In this document: positions 28,131-36,230 of the stretch, piece by piece
Layout: the number at the start of each line of letters is the position of its first letter
How positions within the stretch are numbered: position 1 is the stretch's first letter
Assembly (NCBI RefSeq): GCF_031760065.1
Contig: NZ_CP134500.1
Coordinates: 3,162,001-3,226,000, forward strand
Length of the DNA: 64,000 nucleotides
Origin: Streptomyces durocortorensis
Lineage (GTDB): Bacteria; Actinomycetota; Actinomycetes; Streptomycetales; Streptomycetaceae
Direction: 5' to 3'
Notes under the pieces: generated by a model
What the model was told of the DNA's origin: nothing
Database searches by the model: none
What the model saw: the letters and a program-made list of their open reading frames with translations, nothing else
Program-made: the position numbers and the translations under genes

Positions 28131-28178
28131 ACTGGCGGACAGGTCTGACGGGCAGGATTGGCAGCGAGGTCTGACGAG

Positions 28179-28307
28179 TCAGGCCGGGAGCAGCGGCCTG
28201 AGGGGGCAGGTCAGGACGGGAGCAGCAGCCTGAGGGGGCAGAGCAGGTCAGGCCGGGAGCAGCAGCCTGAGGGGGCAGAGCACGTCAGGACGGGAGCAGC
28301 GGCCTGA
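28179..28307. repeat. Tandem copies of the 3' end of the thioredoxin-like gene
   Basis: Units at 28179-28210 (32 bp), 28211-28247 and 28248-28284 (37 bp each), and the first 23 bases of a fourth at 28285-28307. The fourth is the real end of the TlpA-like gene, encoding RPLLPS and its stop. The extra copies each repeat the stop-codon region downstream of the gene. Clear slippage-type amplification. Confidence 0.85.
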
Positions 28308-28884
28308 CGAGCCGCTTCAGCTCCGCTTCACCGATCGCCCCGATCCGTGCCGCCGCGATCCGCCCCTCCGGGTCGACGATGATCGTGAACGGATAGCCGG
28401 TGGTGTTGACGACGCCCTTCGGCAGCCGGAGAAGCTGCCGCCCCTGCGGGTCGTGCAGGCTCGGATAGACGAGCCCCGCGTCCCTCTCGAAGGAGCGCGC
28501 CGCCTCGACCGAAACATCCGCGTTGACCCCCACCACCCGCAGCCCCTTGCCCTGCAACTCCTCCTGCACCCGGGAGAGTTCCGGAGCTTCCGCACGACAC
28601 GGGCCGCACCACGACGCCCACGCGTTGACTACGACGACCTTGCCCCGCAGTCCCTTCAGGCTGACCTGCCCGTCGCCACCCACACGCTCCCCGGAAAGCT
28701 CGGGCATCGCGACCCGATCTGCGGGGGCATAGGACTTGAGCGGCCCGGGCCTGCGGACGTCGTCCGCGGGCGGCGGAGGTGTCGAGCACCCCGCCAGCGC
28801 AGCGAGCAGAAGGGCCGCCGCAATTGAGGCTCTTAGCGTCTTCACACTCGTCGATGATGCCACCGCCTCCCGCATGGCCTGCAC
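28285..28884 (-). CDS. TlpA/ResA-like thioredoxin lipoprotein
   Basis: Extracytoplasmic thiol-disulfide oxidoreductase, of the type that reduces cytochrome c cysteines or repairs exported proteins. 199 aa. Signal peptide with lipobox LAALAGC, then a thioredoxin fold with ASWCGPCRAE (about residue 90) and cis-Pro region TGYPFTIIVD. Start uncertain: GTG at 28845 (VKTLRASIAA) is an alternative. The 3' end has been tandemly duplicated downstream. Confidence 0.9.
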   Translation of the reverse strand: MQAMREAVASSTSVKTLRASIAAALLLAALAGCSTPPPPADDVRRPGPLKSYAPADRVAMPELSGERVGGDGQVSLKGLRGKVVVVNAWASWCGPCRAEAPELSRVQEELQGKGLRVVGVNADVSVEAARSFERDAGLVYPSLHDPQGRQLLRLPKGVVNTTGYPFTIIVDPEGRIAAARIGAIGEAELKRLVRPLLPS

Positions 28885-28963
28885 ACGGGAGGGGCTGAAT
28901 ACGCCGGTCCGGACCTGGGAGAAGTCCGAGCCCCGGACGGAAAGGGGCGTCCGGGCATTTCCG

Positions 28964-29470
28964 TCAGGACAGGCCCCATTCCTGGCGCCCGCGGGCCTTG
29001 TTCGATCCGCTGCTCTTCTCCAGATACGGGTGTGATCCCGCCTTCGTGGACTTCGAGGCGATGACCTTGCCCTTCGACTTGCTGTAGATCTTCGAGCCGC
29101 TGAGCGCCCACTGGTGGCTCTTCTTCGCCGAGTTGCAGGTGCTCTGCACCAGACGGCTCTTGGCGCCGACGACCAGGCACTTCCCGGACTTGTCGTTCTT
29201 GATGGTGAACACCGACTTGTTCTTGGAAACTCGCTTCATTGTCCACCTCTGCGTCTTGTAGGCCTTGGCGCACTTGGCCAGGACCAGTCGCGCGTTGTTC
29301 TTCTTGCTGCCGCCCATCGACAGGCAGTTGCCCGACGCCCACACTCGCTCCAGCCGGGTGTGCGCGTACGGGTTCTTCGCCTGCGGAGCCGCCTGGGCGG
29401 GTGTCGAAAGCAGCGGCAACGACCCTGCGGCGACTGCGGCCAGTACGAGCGAACCGGTTGCTTTGTACAT
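28964..29470 (-). CDS. Secreted QxW (ricin-type) beta-trefoil-like protein
   Basis: 168 aa from MYKATGSLVLAA, with gaggggg upstream; signal peptide ends near TPAQAA. Mature part has three W repeats (TQRWTM, SHQWAL, RQEWGL), spaced as in ricin-type lectin folds, and four cysteines. Very Lys/Ser-rich, strongly basic. Lectin activity is not shown and the carbohydrate-binding residues cannot be judged by eye. Not recognised as a known named protein; probably accessory. Confidence 0.75.
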   Translation of the reverse strand: MYKATGSLVLAAVAAGSLPLLSTPAQAAPQAKNPYAHTRLERVWASGNCLSMGGSKKNNARLVLAKCAKAYKTQRWTMKRVSKNKSVFTIKNDKSGKCLVVGAKSRLVQSTCNSAKKSHQWALSGSKIYSKSKGKVIASKSTKAGSHPYLEKSSGSNKARGRQEWGLS

Positions 29471-29675
29471 CGAGGTCCCCCTCCACGAGGAAACAAAAGG
29501 CTGAGCGCCCGAACCTAGAAGTGAACCCCTCTGTCCACCACGTCTCTTGGGGAGGTGTCCAAAGGGGCATTGCCCCAATGGGCAATACGCGCGCCCCTCA
29601 TTCCCTCCGCTCCACCCCATGCCATAACGTGTCGCCCGACCATCTCCCTCTCGCCGGGAAGACGAACCGTTGAGC

Positions 29676-30152
29676 ATGCCCAGCAAACGCACAACCCTCC
29701 CTCTGGCGGCTGCAGTCGTGGCCGTCGCCGCCGCGCTGGCGTTCGTCGTGACCAAGGAGCCCCACTACGACATCCGGCCGGGCGCCGAGGCCGGCAACCC
29801 CCAGTGCGAGCGCATCACGGAAAGCGCTCCAGGCAAGCTGGCAGGGCACGCACACCACGACACCGAGTTGCCCGGAGTCGCCGTCTGGGGAGACAGCGAC
29901 ATCGTTCTTCGCTGCGGCGTACCCGAACTCGGCCCCACCACAGACCCCTGCTTCGCAGCCGACGGCGTCGACTGGGTCATCGACAGCGCGAGGTCAACCG
30001 ACACCAGCAAGGTGATCACCACCTACGGCCGCACCCCGGCCACCGAGGTCACCGTCACCCAGTCCCTCAAGGCGCCCGACGAGGTGCTCGTCGAGCTCTC
30101 GGCCCTGATCTCGCCGATCGAGCAGACCGCGCAGTGCGTTCAGCCGGACTGA
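29676..30152 (+). CDS. DUF3515-family exported protein
   Basis: 158 aa from MPSKRTTLPLAAAV (a TTG at 29670 is in frame). N-terminal hydrophobic segment (about 8-27) acts as signal or anchor. The core IVLRCGVPELGPT...FAADGVDWVID is the signature of DUF3515, a family of membrane-anchored actinobacterial proteins of unknown function; Streptomyces usually has one near ddl, so this is probably a second copy. Four cysteines (NPQCE, LRCGV, DPCFA, AQCVQ) may form two disulfides. Divergent from the QxW protein gene. Confidence 0.82.
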   Translation: MPSKRTTLPLAAAVVAVAAALAFVVTKEPHYDIRPGAEAGNPQCERITESAPGKLAGHAHHDTELPGVAVWGDSDIVLRCGVPELGPTTDPCFAADGVDWVIDSARSTDTSKVITTYGRTPATEVTVTQSLKAPDEVLVELSALISPIEQTAQCVQPD

Positions 30153-30198
30153 TCAGCCTTGCGCCCGCACCTGGCACGGCGCGGGCGCAAGACCCTCA

Positions 30199-30546
30199 TC
30201 ACGCGGCGGCATGCCCCCGATGGCGGCCGGAAACCTTCGCCGGGTGCCGCGTGCACGACGGATCGGAACACAGCACGTCATGCGCCAGAGCCGACACGAT
30301 TGCGGCCTGCGTCCGCGTCTCCTGCCCGATCTTGCCCACGATGCTCGCTATGTGCGCCTTCACCGTTCGCTCCGCGATACCCAGCTCCTGAGCCAACTGT
30401 CTGTTGCCCAGGCCCATACCGAGCAGCAGAAGGACTTCCTTCTCCCGGCCGGTAAGGCTCTCCAACCGCCATGCAGCGCTCCTGGGATCGCGCCCCGTGC
30501 GCAGGTATGGACAGGTCGCGTCTCCCGCCTCGGACCGTGTGGTCAT
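30199..30546 (-). CDS. Small LuxR/GerE-type HTH regulator
   Basis: 115 aa from MTTRSEAGDA, preceded by aggaagga. Almost the whole protein is a LuxR-type winged HTH: LTGREKEVLLLLGMGLGNRQ, then LGIAERTVKAHIASIVGKIG. There is no receiver or sensor domain, so any signal must come from elsewhere. The C-terminus has two cysteines and is basic. The same frame stays open upstream all the way into the Tad operon, which I treat as fortuitous. Divergent from the secreted protein gene that follows. Confidence 0.8.
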   Translation of the reverse strand: MTTRSEAGDATCPYLRTGRDPRSAAWRLESLTGREKEVLLLLGMGLGNRQLAQELGIAERTVKAHIASIVGKIGQETRTQAAIVSALAHDVLCSDPSCTRHPAKVSGRHRGHAAA

Positions 30547-30918
30547 TCCGGTCCTTCCTGATCCCCGCCCCTTCCAGCAGACCCCCGTGGCCTGGTGGCA
30601 ACAGAGACCAGCTATCAGCGTACCGCCCGCTCTGACGCGGACACGGTCGACACAAAGTCCATAAGTCCGGTTCATGTACGCCGCATTGACCTTTCGGGAG
30701 GGTCCCTTTCGGGCCATGCCTGAAGGGACAATGTCGCCCAACCATCCATCCCCATAACCTCGTTGAGGATCACGCGCCGCCAGACCCGCGGGAGCCAGGG
30801 CGGGCCGGCCACTTACCCCGGGGATCGCTTCCACGTGTGCAACTCGCCTTCCCCGTATGGCGGCCGAAGCGGCCAGGCGCACGGTATCCACCTGACACGA
30901 GAGGAAGATCACCCTCCT

Positions 30919-32133
30919 ATGCCCATACAGGCACGGCTCCGCACCGGCATCCTCACGGCCACCGGAGCGTCCCTCCTCATCGGCAGCCTCACCGCCGCAG
31001 CACCCGCCCCGGTCCAGCCGAGGACTGCCGCCTCTTCCACCGAAGCCGCCTTCGTCCTCGACGCCGACAGCGGAAAGTTCGGTGCCACAAGGGTCCTTCG
31101 GAGCGCACAAAGCAGCAGCATCCAGACCGTCAAGAACTACGTCGGTACCGCTACCGATACCCAGGTTCTCGCCCTCGGCAGCCAGCGTGCGGTCGCCGAC
31201 AACACCCTCGCCTCCTCTCCCAACAAGGCGGAACGCGCTGCCTGGGCCGCCTCGTCCACGTTCGTCGACCTGTCCTGGCCGGATCTCGGCGCCACCCGTT
31301 ACACGGTGTACCGCGACGGCATCGAGATCGGTGAGGCGACCGGTCACAGCCTCCGTGACACCGCCGTCACCCCGGGCTCCGAGGTCTCGTACACCGTCGT
31401 CGGGGAGACCAAGGGAGGCGTCGGCCACACCTGGGGGCTGACCGCCACCGTGCCCACCGACGACGACCCCGCCACGCTCGCCGCCACCGCGCGGCAGATC
31501 GAGGCCAAGGCGAAGAAGTACACCAAGACCACCGTGGTCTGGCGGTCTTTCATCCGCCCGAAGTGGGCCACCGTGCCGAAGAAGCTCGGCTCGGTCTCCG
31601 GCTGCAAGTACACCTCCGGTTACAAGTACGCCGGAGACAACCGCGGATACTCCAAGAAGATCACCGGGCCCCGCTTCCGGGCCGGGGTCCGGGGTGTCAT
31701 CCACTGGAACAAGTCCTCGTACGACCTGTTCCCCAAGACGGGATGGACCAAGGTCTACAAGGCCAAGTCCGGGAAGTTCGTCGCCAAGCGCAAGGCCAGC
31801 ACGAAGAAGATCGACTTCCGTGCGATGACGAAGCACAACGGAAAGACCCGTGCCGTACGCGGCACGATCGAGGCCACCGACCCGTTCTGCCCCTCGTCCG
31901 GGCTCCGCCGAGCCGGGGTCGGGGCCACCTTCGACATGCGCCTGGCCCGCAACGGCGACTTCTACGCCACCGGCAAGTACCGCAAGGCGCCGGATCACGA
32001 GCTGTACCTGTTCGGCCACCGAGGGAAGAAGCACTCCACCAAGGTCGTGCACCGGTCGAAGAGTGGCAGCCTCCTGTGCCTGTCCCAGCCGATGTGCGAG
32101 CGCGGCACCATCGGAAACAGCGGTGGTTACTGA
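30919..32133 (+). CDS. Secreted protein with fibronectin-III-like segment
   Basis: 404 aa from MPIQARLRTGIL; the upstream in-frame extension to 30763 is rejected as it precedes the signal peptide. Signal peptide ends near TAAAPA. Residues about 110-180 look like a fibronectin type III module (FVDLSWPDLGATRYTVYRDG...YTVVGETKGG). The C-terminal two-thirds are Lys/Gly/Tyr-rich with four cysteines and no motif I know. Probably extracellular. It shares basic, Lys-rich composition with the nearby QxW protein. Function unknown. Confidence 0.75.
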   Translation: MPIQARLRTGILTATGASLLIGSLTAAAPAPVQPRTAASSTEAAFVLDADSGKFGATRVLRSAQSSSIQTVKNYVGTATDTQVLALGSQRAVADNTLASSPNKAERAAWAASSTFVDLSWPDLGATRYTVYRDGIEIGEATGHSLRDTAVTPGSEVSYTVVGETKGGVGHTWGLTATVPTDDDPATLAATARQIEAKAKKYTKTTVVWRSFIRPKWATVPKKLGSVSGCKYTSGYKYAGDNRGYSKKITGPRFRAGVRGVIHWNKSSYDLFPKTGWTKVYKAKSGKFVAKRKASTKKIDFRAMTKHNGKTRAVRGTIEATDPFCPSSGLRRAGVGATFDMRLARNGDFYATGKYRKAPDHELYLFGHRGKKHSTKVVHRSKSGSLLCLSQPMCERGTIGNSGGY

Positions 32134-32229
32134 CCCCACCCACCCACCCCACAACCGCAGCGGAAGGCCCCGGTGGGACGATGAAGCGGGACAGGACGCC
32201 ACCCGGCATCCTGTTCGAAAGGGGTAGAC

Positions 32230-32691
32230 ATGACTGTCACATGGCGCGGCGCTCTCTCTTACGCGCTGACCGTAACCGTCGTGTCCTGGCTGGTCGGCCT
32301 GGGCGTCGAACTCGCACTGCTGGTCCTCTCCGACGGGCACGACGACTGGAGCGCCGGTAGAGCGGCGGACCCCTGGGAGCTGGTCTTCCCGGTCGCCGCC
32401 GTCATGGCTCTGACCGCCGCCCGCCGCTTCCTGCAGCCCCTTCCGCGCTGGCGTGTGATCGTGACCGACGGACTCCTCTACACAGCTGTCCTGTTGCTGT
32501 GTGGAGGAATCACCGCCTGGGCCACCGGGGACGAAGCACCGGTCGACAGCGCGTTCGTGACCGGCATCTTCGCTCTCTTCAGCCTCCAGCTCCCCGCGGC
32601 GTGGGGGCTGTCGGGCTGGCGCTCGGGGAACCTGGAGGTCGTGGTCGCACCAGCGCTCACGGCGGAGCAGCCGAGCCGTCCCACCAGCTGA
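32230..32691 (+). CDS. Four-helix membrane protein
   Basis: 153 aa, ATG preceded by aaagggg. Four hydrophobic stretches (about residues 10-34, 50-67, 78-100, 106-128) joined by polar loops. Family not recognised. It ends where the convergent TadE-like reading frame should end, marking the right boundary of the accessory block. Confidence 0.7.
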   Translation: MTVTWRGALSYALTVTVVSWLVGLGVELALLVLSDGHDDWSAGRAADPWELVFPVAAVMALTAARRFLQPLPRWRVIVTDGLLYTAVLLLCGGITAWATGDEAPVDSAFVTGIFALFSLQLPAAWGLSGWRSGNLEVVVAPALTAEQPSRPTS

Positions 32692-32699
32692 CGCCTTGA

Positions 32700-33402
32700 A
32701 AAGGCTCGCGGCCGAATCGACCCGGCCGAACCTGCCGACCACCACCGCGTCGAGAGCAACCGGAGGGCCGGCCCGGGCCCGGACAGCGGGCCTGTAGGGC
32801 CCGAAGCTCGACCGGGCGACCACATCGGCGGTCTCCCCGTGCACCGCGCAGCGGACGAGCACGGCGTTCTGCGCCAGGGCCACCCTCCGGGCCGCCCCGC
32901 AGGCGACCTCTGCCCCCTCCAGCGCCCGGTCCGCAGCGGCGAGGGCCGCCAAATCCGCTGCACCGCCCGCCTGGTGACGTGCGGCCACGGCCTGCCCCAG
33001 GGCGAGAACGAGTGCGAACACCGTGCACAGGGTCGCCGTGGTCACAGCCACCCACACCGTCGCCATCCCTCGATCCATCCTCTGCGACCGCACCCCACCC
33101 GGCCACCCGCCCCGGGGCATCGTCCAAGGCCGGACCAGGGGCGGGAACCAGGCCCCCCGAAGCGGAGCGTGGAGCCGAAGCGGGTCCCGACTCCGAAGCC
33201 TGAACCCGCACGGGTGCCGGCACGGGAGCGGGTCCCGGCGTCGGCACCGGTCGCGGGCCCGGCCCAGACCCCAGCCGCGGCCCCGGGCGTCGTCGCGGTC
33301 ACGATCCTGGGCCAGGATCCGGCCAGTGCCCCGGCCCCGGCCCCGGGCCTTGCTCCGGCGGCGCAGACTCCGCCCCCGGACCTTGACGTACGCCGTCTTC
33401 AT
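32700..33402 (-). CDS. TadE-like protein (helicase/secretion-neighbourhood type), 3' end displaced
   Basis: Small exported pseudopilin-like protein of the type annotated as helicase/secretion-neighbourhood TadE-like (M. tuberculosis Rv3654c family). The start at 33402 forms an ATGA overlap with the TadE stop. An Arg/Gly-rich leader (about 108 residues, low-complexity DNA) precedes MDRGMATVWVAVTTATLCTV, the usual start region (33078). The helix is followed by RHQAGGAADLAALAAADRAL and ends near VRARAGPP (about 32770). No stop follows: the frame stays open to 30199, through antisense sequence of two genes. The end coordinate is therefore nominal. Inference: the native 3' end was lost when the adjacent accessory block arrived. 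Confidence 0.65.
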
Positions 33403-33896
33403 GGCCCAGCGCTCCCCACCGTGTCCTCGGCCAGGGCTGCCGCCTCGGCACGCAGCGTGAGAGCCAACGCGCCCGGGCCCGGGGTCGGCGCCTCCACCCG
33501 GACGCGCCACAGGTCCCCCGCCCTCGCCACCTCGACGCGGGCTCCGCCGGGCGCAGCGTCCCGCGCGGCTGCCAGCACCGCCGCCTCCGGCTCCGAACGT
33601 GCCGCGGCCCGCGCCCCCGCCCGCGCCGCGTCCACGCACCGGATCTGGTCCGAGGCCGCCACCAGCGCCCAGAGCAGCGCCATGGCGAAGGCCACCAGCA
33701 CCGGGATCACCACGGCCGCCTCGGCGGTCACCGCCCCACGATCCCGGCGCCTGGAGCAGATCAGGCTCCGAACCACGCTCCTGTCGCACATCCGTTCCGG
33801 GCTCCGCCGCCCGGCAACCTTTCGCCGCTCGCACCGGTGCCGTTCGCGGGCGGCGGCCCCCCGCCCGCATCCGGCCCCGCCCTCAGAACTTCGCAT
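33399..33896 (-). CDS. TadE family pilus assembly protein
   Basis: 165 aa. Minor pseudopilin of the Tad/Flp system: prepilin-like segment RDRGAVTAEAAVVIPVLVAF (Glu at +5 after the cleavage site) and one membrane helix, then a conserved CVDAARAGARAAARSE region. The ATG overlaps the pilin stop by 14 bases; an alternative ATG at 33791 gives a 130-aa protein. Overlaps the TadE-like gene by ATGA. Would be processed by a TadV-like peptidase that is not in the window. Confidence 0.85.
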   Translation of the reverse strand: MRSSEGGAGCGRGAAARERHRCERRKVAGRRSPERMCDRSVVRSLICSRRRDRGAVTAEAAVVIPVLVAFAMALLWALVAASDQIRCVDAARAGARAAARSEPEAAVLAAARDAAPGGARVEVARAGDLWRVRVEAPTPGPGALALTLRAEAAALAEDTVGSAGP

Positions 33897-34179
33897 CGAG
33901 CGCGTCCTCGACCAGGGACTGCATGGCCGACAGCACCGGCCCGCTGTTGACCACTTTGTAGAGCACCGCGGCGAAGGCGCATGCCGCGATGGTCCCCACC
34001 GCGTATTCGGATGTGGTCATCCCGCGATCCGACCGGCCGAGCCTCCCCGACCACTGTGCGGTCCACTTGGTCTGCCGGTCCGACAGCCACATCATCTTGG
34101 TCTGCCGGTCCGACAGCCACATCGACGGCCGCGTTCGGCACAGTGCGCCGGCGGCCCGGTCCCAGAACTTCGTTTCCAT
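33883..34179 (-). CDS. DUF4244 Flp-type pilin with internal 10-residue duplication
   Basis: 98 aa from METKFWDRAAG, with gggggatga before the ATG. The C-terminal half DRGMTTSEYAVGTIAACAFA onward is the DUF4244 pilin: Gly-Met cleavage site, Glu at position 5 and a single helix. The N-terminal leader is long and contains the decapeptide MWLSDRQTKM twice in tandem (second copy ends W), encoded by a 30-bp direct duplication. It would be the major subunit of a Tad pilus. Confidence 0.85.
   Translation of the reverse strand: METKFWDRAAGALCRTRPSMWLSDRQTKMMWLSDRQTKWTAQWSGRLGRSDRGMTTSEYAVGTIAACAFAAVLYKVVNSGPVLSAMQSLVEDALDAKF
34066..34125. repeat. 30-bp in-frame tandem duplication in the pilin gene
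   Basis: 34066-34095 and 34096-34125 are identical over 28 bases, differing only in the last two (at versus ga). The reading frame is preserved. Confidence 0.95.
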
Positions 34180-34434
34180 TTCATCCCCCGATGAGCATCG
34201 ATATCGAGTGGGCGCCCGAACGGAACACCCATGAGTGACGGCTGAGCTGACAAGCCGAGGCTTCGCTGGTGGCAACCGAGTCGCGGCCCGAGCCACGCGC
34301 TGGCCCACCGACCTCCCGCAACCTCCCGGACCGCCGGCCCACCGGCCCCGCAGGCACTGCAGGCCCGTGGGCCCTGCTGGCCCTGTGGACCCCACCGGCC
34401 CCGAAGGACCGCGGAGCGACCGAGCCGGATCTCC

Positions 34435-35292
34435 CTAACCGGCCCCGAGCAGTCCACCTGCCAGCCCGATGATCACCGGCGCCACCCCGACCGCCAGGAA
34501 GGCCGGGAGGAAGCAGAGCCCGACCGGTGCGGTGATCAGCACCCCGGCCCGTTGCGCCCGGGCCACGGCCGCATCGGCCCGCTCGGCCCGCATCGCCCTG
34601 GCGAGTGCGGCAACCGGCTCAGCGGCCGGTGCACCTGTCGATCCGGCCCGGTGCAGACAGCGGGCCAGCGAACCCGCACCCGGTATCTCCCCGAGGCGGC
34701 TCCACGCCTCGGCCGGTTCGCCGCCGAGGCGGATCTCGGCGGCGGTACGGGCGAGCCGGTCGCCGATCGGGCCGCCGATGGATTCGCCAACCGCCTCCGC
34801 CGCCTCCCGGGGGCCTGCCCCGACAGCGATACAGGCCGCCAGCAGATCCGCGGCGAGCGGAAGCTGCCCGGCGATCACGGCTTGCTCCTGGTGAGCCCGG
34901 CCCGAACGTTGCCGGGTCCGGTTCCGCTGCCAACGCCACATCCCGTACGCCGCAGCCAAACCGACAGCCCATCCCCTCGCACCACCCACCAGAATCCATC
35001 CGGTCAGCCAGACCCCGGCAGGCGCCGCCCACCGCCCTGCACCGCCGCCGACCCCGACGCCCCCAGCACCCCCAGCGGGACCGTCCCCGCCGCTCGTCCT
35101 GATCGATGCGGTCACCCGGCCCCACCACCCGGCTCGTGCGCCCGGGGCCGTCCCCAGCAGCAACGCGCCCCGCCCGCGAACAGCTCGCTCCCGGCGCCCG
35201 ACGGCCCACACAAGCCCCGATAGCGCTGCCGCACCGAACGCTGCCGCCGCCATCCCCAGGCTGTGGAGAACTTCGCCGCCCATCACACTCAC
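34435..35292 (-). CDS. TadC-like type II secretion F protein
   Basis: 285 aa from GTG 35292 (VSVMGGEVLHSLG), whose codon overlaps the TadB stop as GTGA. Polytopic inner-membrane platform protein of the Tad pilus: GspF-like region AADLLAACIAVGAGPREAAEAVG and two terminal helices (VLITAPVGLCFLPAFLAVG). An upstream Gly-rich stretch (about 60-75) is low complexity. Bases 34180-34434 between this gene and the pilin contain no gene I can support. Confidence 0.85.
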   Translation of the reverse strand: MSVMGGEVLHSLGMAAAAFGAAALSGLVWAVGRRERAVRGRGALLLGTAPGARAGWWGRVTASIRTSGGDGPAGGAGGVGVGGGAGRWAAPAGVWLTGWILVGGARGWAVGLAAAYGMWRWQRNRTRQRSGRAHQEQAVIAGQLPLAADLLAACIAVGAGPREAAEAVGESIGGPIGDRLARTAAEIRLGGEPAEAWSRLGEIPGAGSLARCLHRAGSTGAPAAEPVAALARAMRAERADAAVARAQRAGVLITAPVGLCFLPAFLAVGVAPVIIGLAGGLLGAG

Positions 35293-36230
35293 GTCGCCTC
35301 CCCTCCGCGTACGATCCGGCAGGCCCAGAACAGTCCGGCCGCCTCCAGGAAGCCGCCCACTGCCAGACAGACCAGTCCGCCCGGGGAGTGCAGCAGCACG
35401 CGCAGGGGCTCGGCTCCGAGCGCTGCTCCCAGCCCCAGGCCCGCGACCGGGAGCAGCGCCAGGACCACGACGGTCGACCAGGCTCCCGCCAGCTGGGCCC
35501 GCAGGGCTTCCCGACGACGCCGGTCCTCCCGCAACGCCGTCTCCAAACGGTCTAGCCCGGCCGCCAGCCCCGCCCCGCCGTCGACGGCCACCCGCCAGCA
35601 CGCAGCCATCCCGGACAGCCCTTCAAGCCCCGCCCCTTCCGCCGCCTGCCGCAGCGCCCTCGGCACATCACCCCCGAACCGCGCCGCCGCCAGCACCGCG
35701 GCCTCCGCATCCCCCAGCCACGCACCGGGGCGGGCACTCACCGACGCACCTCCGTCCGCCACCCCGTCGCGGCCCGCCGCCTCGCAGTCGCGCAACGCGG
35801 CCAGCAACGCCTGCCCCGGCTCCTGACCAGCCCGAAGCTCCCCGACCACGGCTCCGCACAACGACGCCACCACGTCCGCCCTCCGCTCCCTCTCCCTCCG
35901 TCCGGCCCGACCGCGCAACCACCGCCGTACCAACGGAACCGCCACGGCTCCAGCGGCCAAGGGCAGCACCGAGCCGCCCAGCACAGCGAGCAGCACCGCG
36001 ATCGGAACGCACCACCACTCCCGACGCCGCCCGGTCAACTCCCGCAGCCGATCCCAAGCCTTGGGCAGCCCCGGCCACCGGCTCCACGACCGACGCGGCT
36101 CGGGCCGAACGCCCACGAACAGCACCCGCGCCCGCCGGGCCCCCGGGTCCCGCATCATGGTGAGCCACACCGCAGAACCGGCGCAGAGGGCCGCGATGTG
36201 GGTCGCCTGGACCGACGTTCCCCCTGTCAC
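35289..36230 (-). CDS. TadB-like type II secretion F protein
   Basis: 313 aa from GTG 36230 (VTGGTSVQATHIAALCAG), overlapping the TadA stop as GTGA. Partner of TadC in the membrane platform. GspF core VVGELRAGQEPGQALLAAL, three to four membrane helices including VVVLALLPVAGLGLGAALGA, then LVCLAVGGFLEAAGLFW. Translational coupling to both neighbours implies fixed stoichiometry. Confidence 0.87.
   Translation of the reverse strand: MTGGTSVQATHIAALCAGSAVWLTMMRDPGARRARVLFVGVRPEPRRSWSRWPGLPKAWDRLRELTGRRREWWCVPIAVLLAVLGGSVLPLAAGAVAVPLVRRWLRGRAGRRERERRADVVASLCGAVVGELRAGQEPGQALLAALRDCEAAGRDGVADGGASVSARPGAWLGDAEAAVLAAARFGGDVPRALRQAAEGAGLEGLSGMAACWRVAVDGGAGLAAGLDRLETALREDRRRREALRAQLAGAWSTVVVLALLPVAGLGLGAALGAEPLRVLLHSPGGLVCLAVGGFLEAAGLFWACRIVRGGEAT

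Noticed and set aside
28179..28307. CRISPR-like array
   Set aside because: Units are contiguous without unique spacers and derive from the end of the adjacent gene, so this is a tandem repeat.
34235..34472. Collagen-like Gly-Pro-rich short frames near the pilin gene
   Set aside because: Gly-Pro triplets arise from GGCCC-rich non-coding DNA; no start signal and no conservation evidence.
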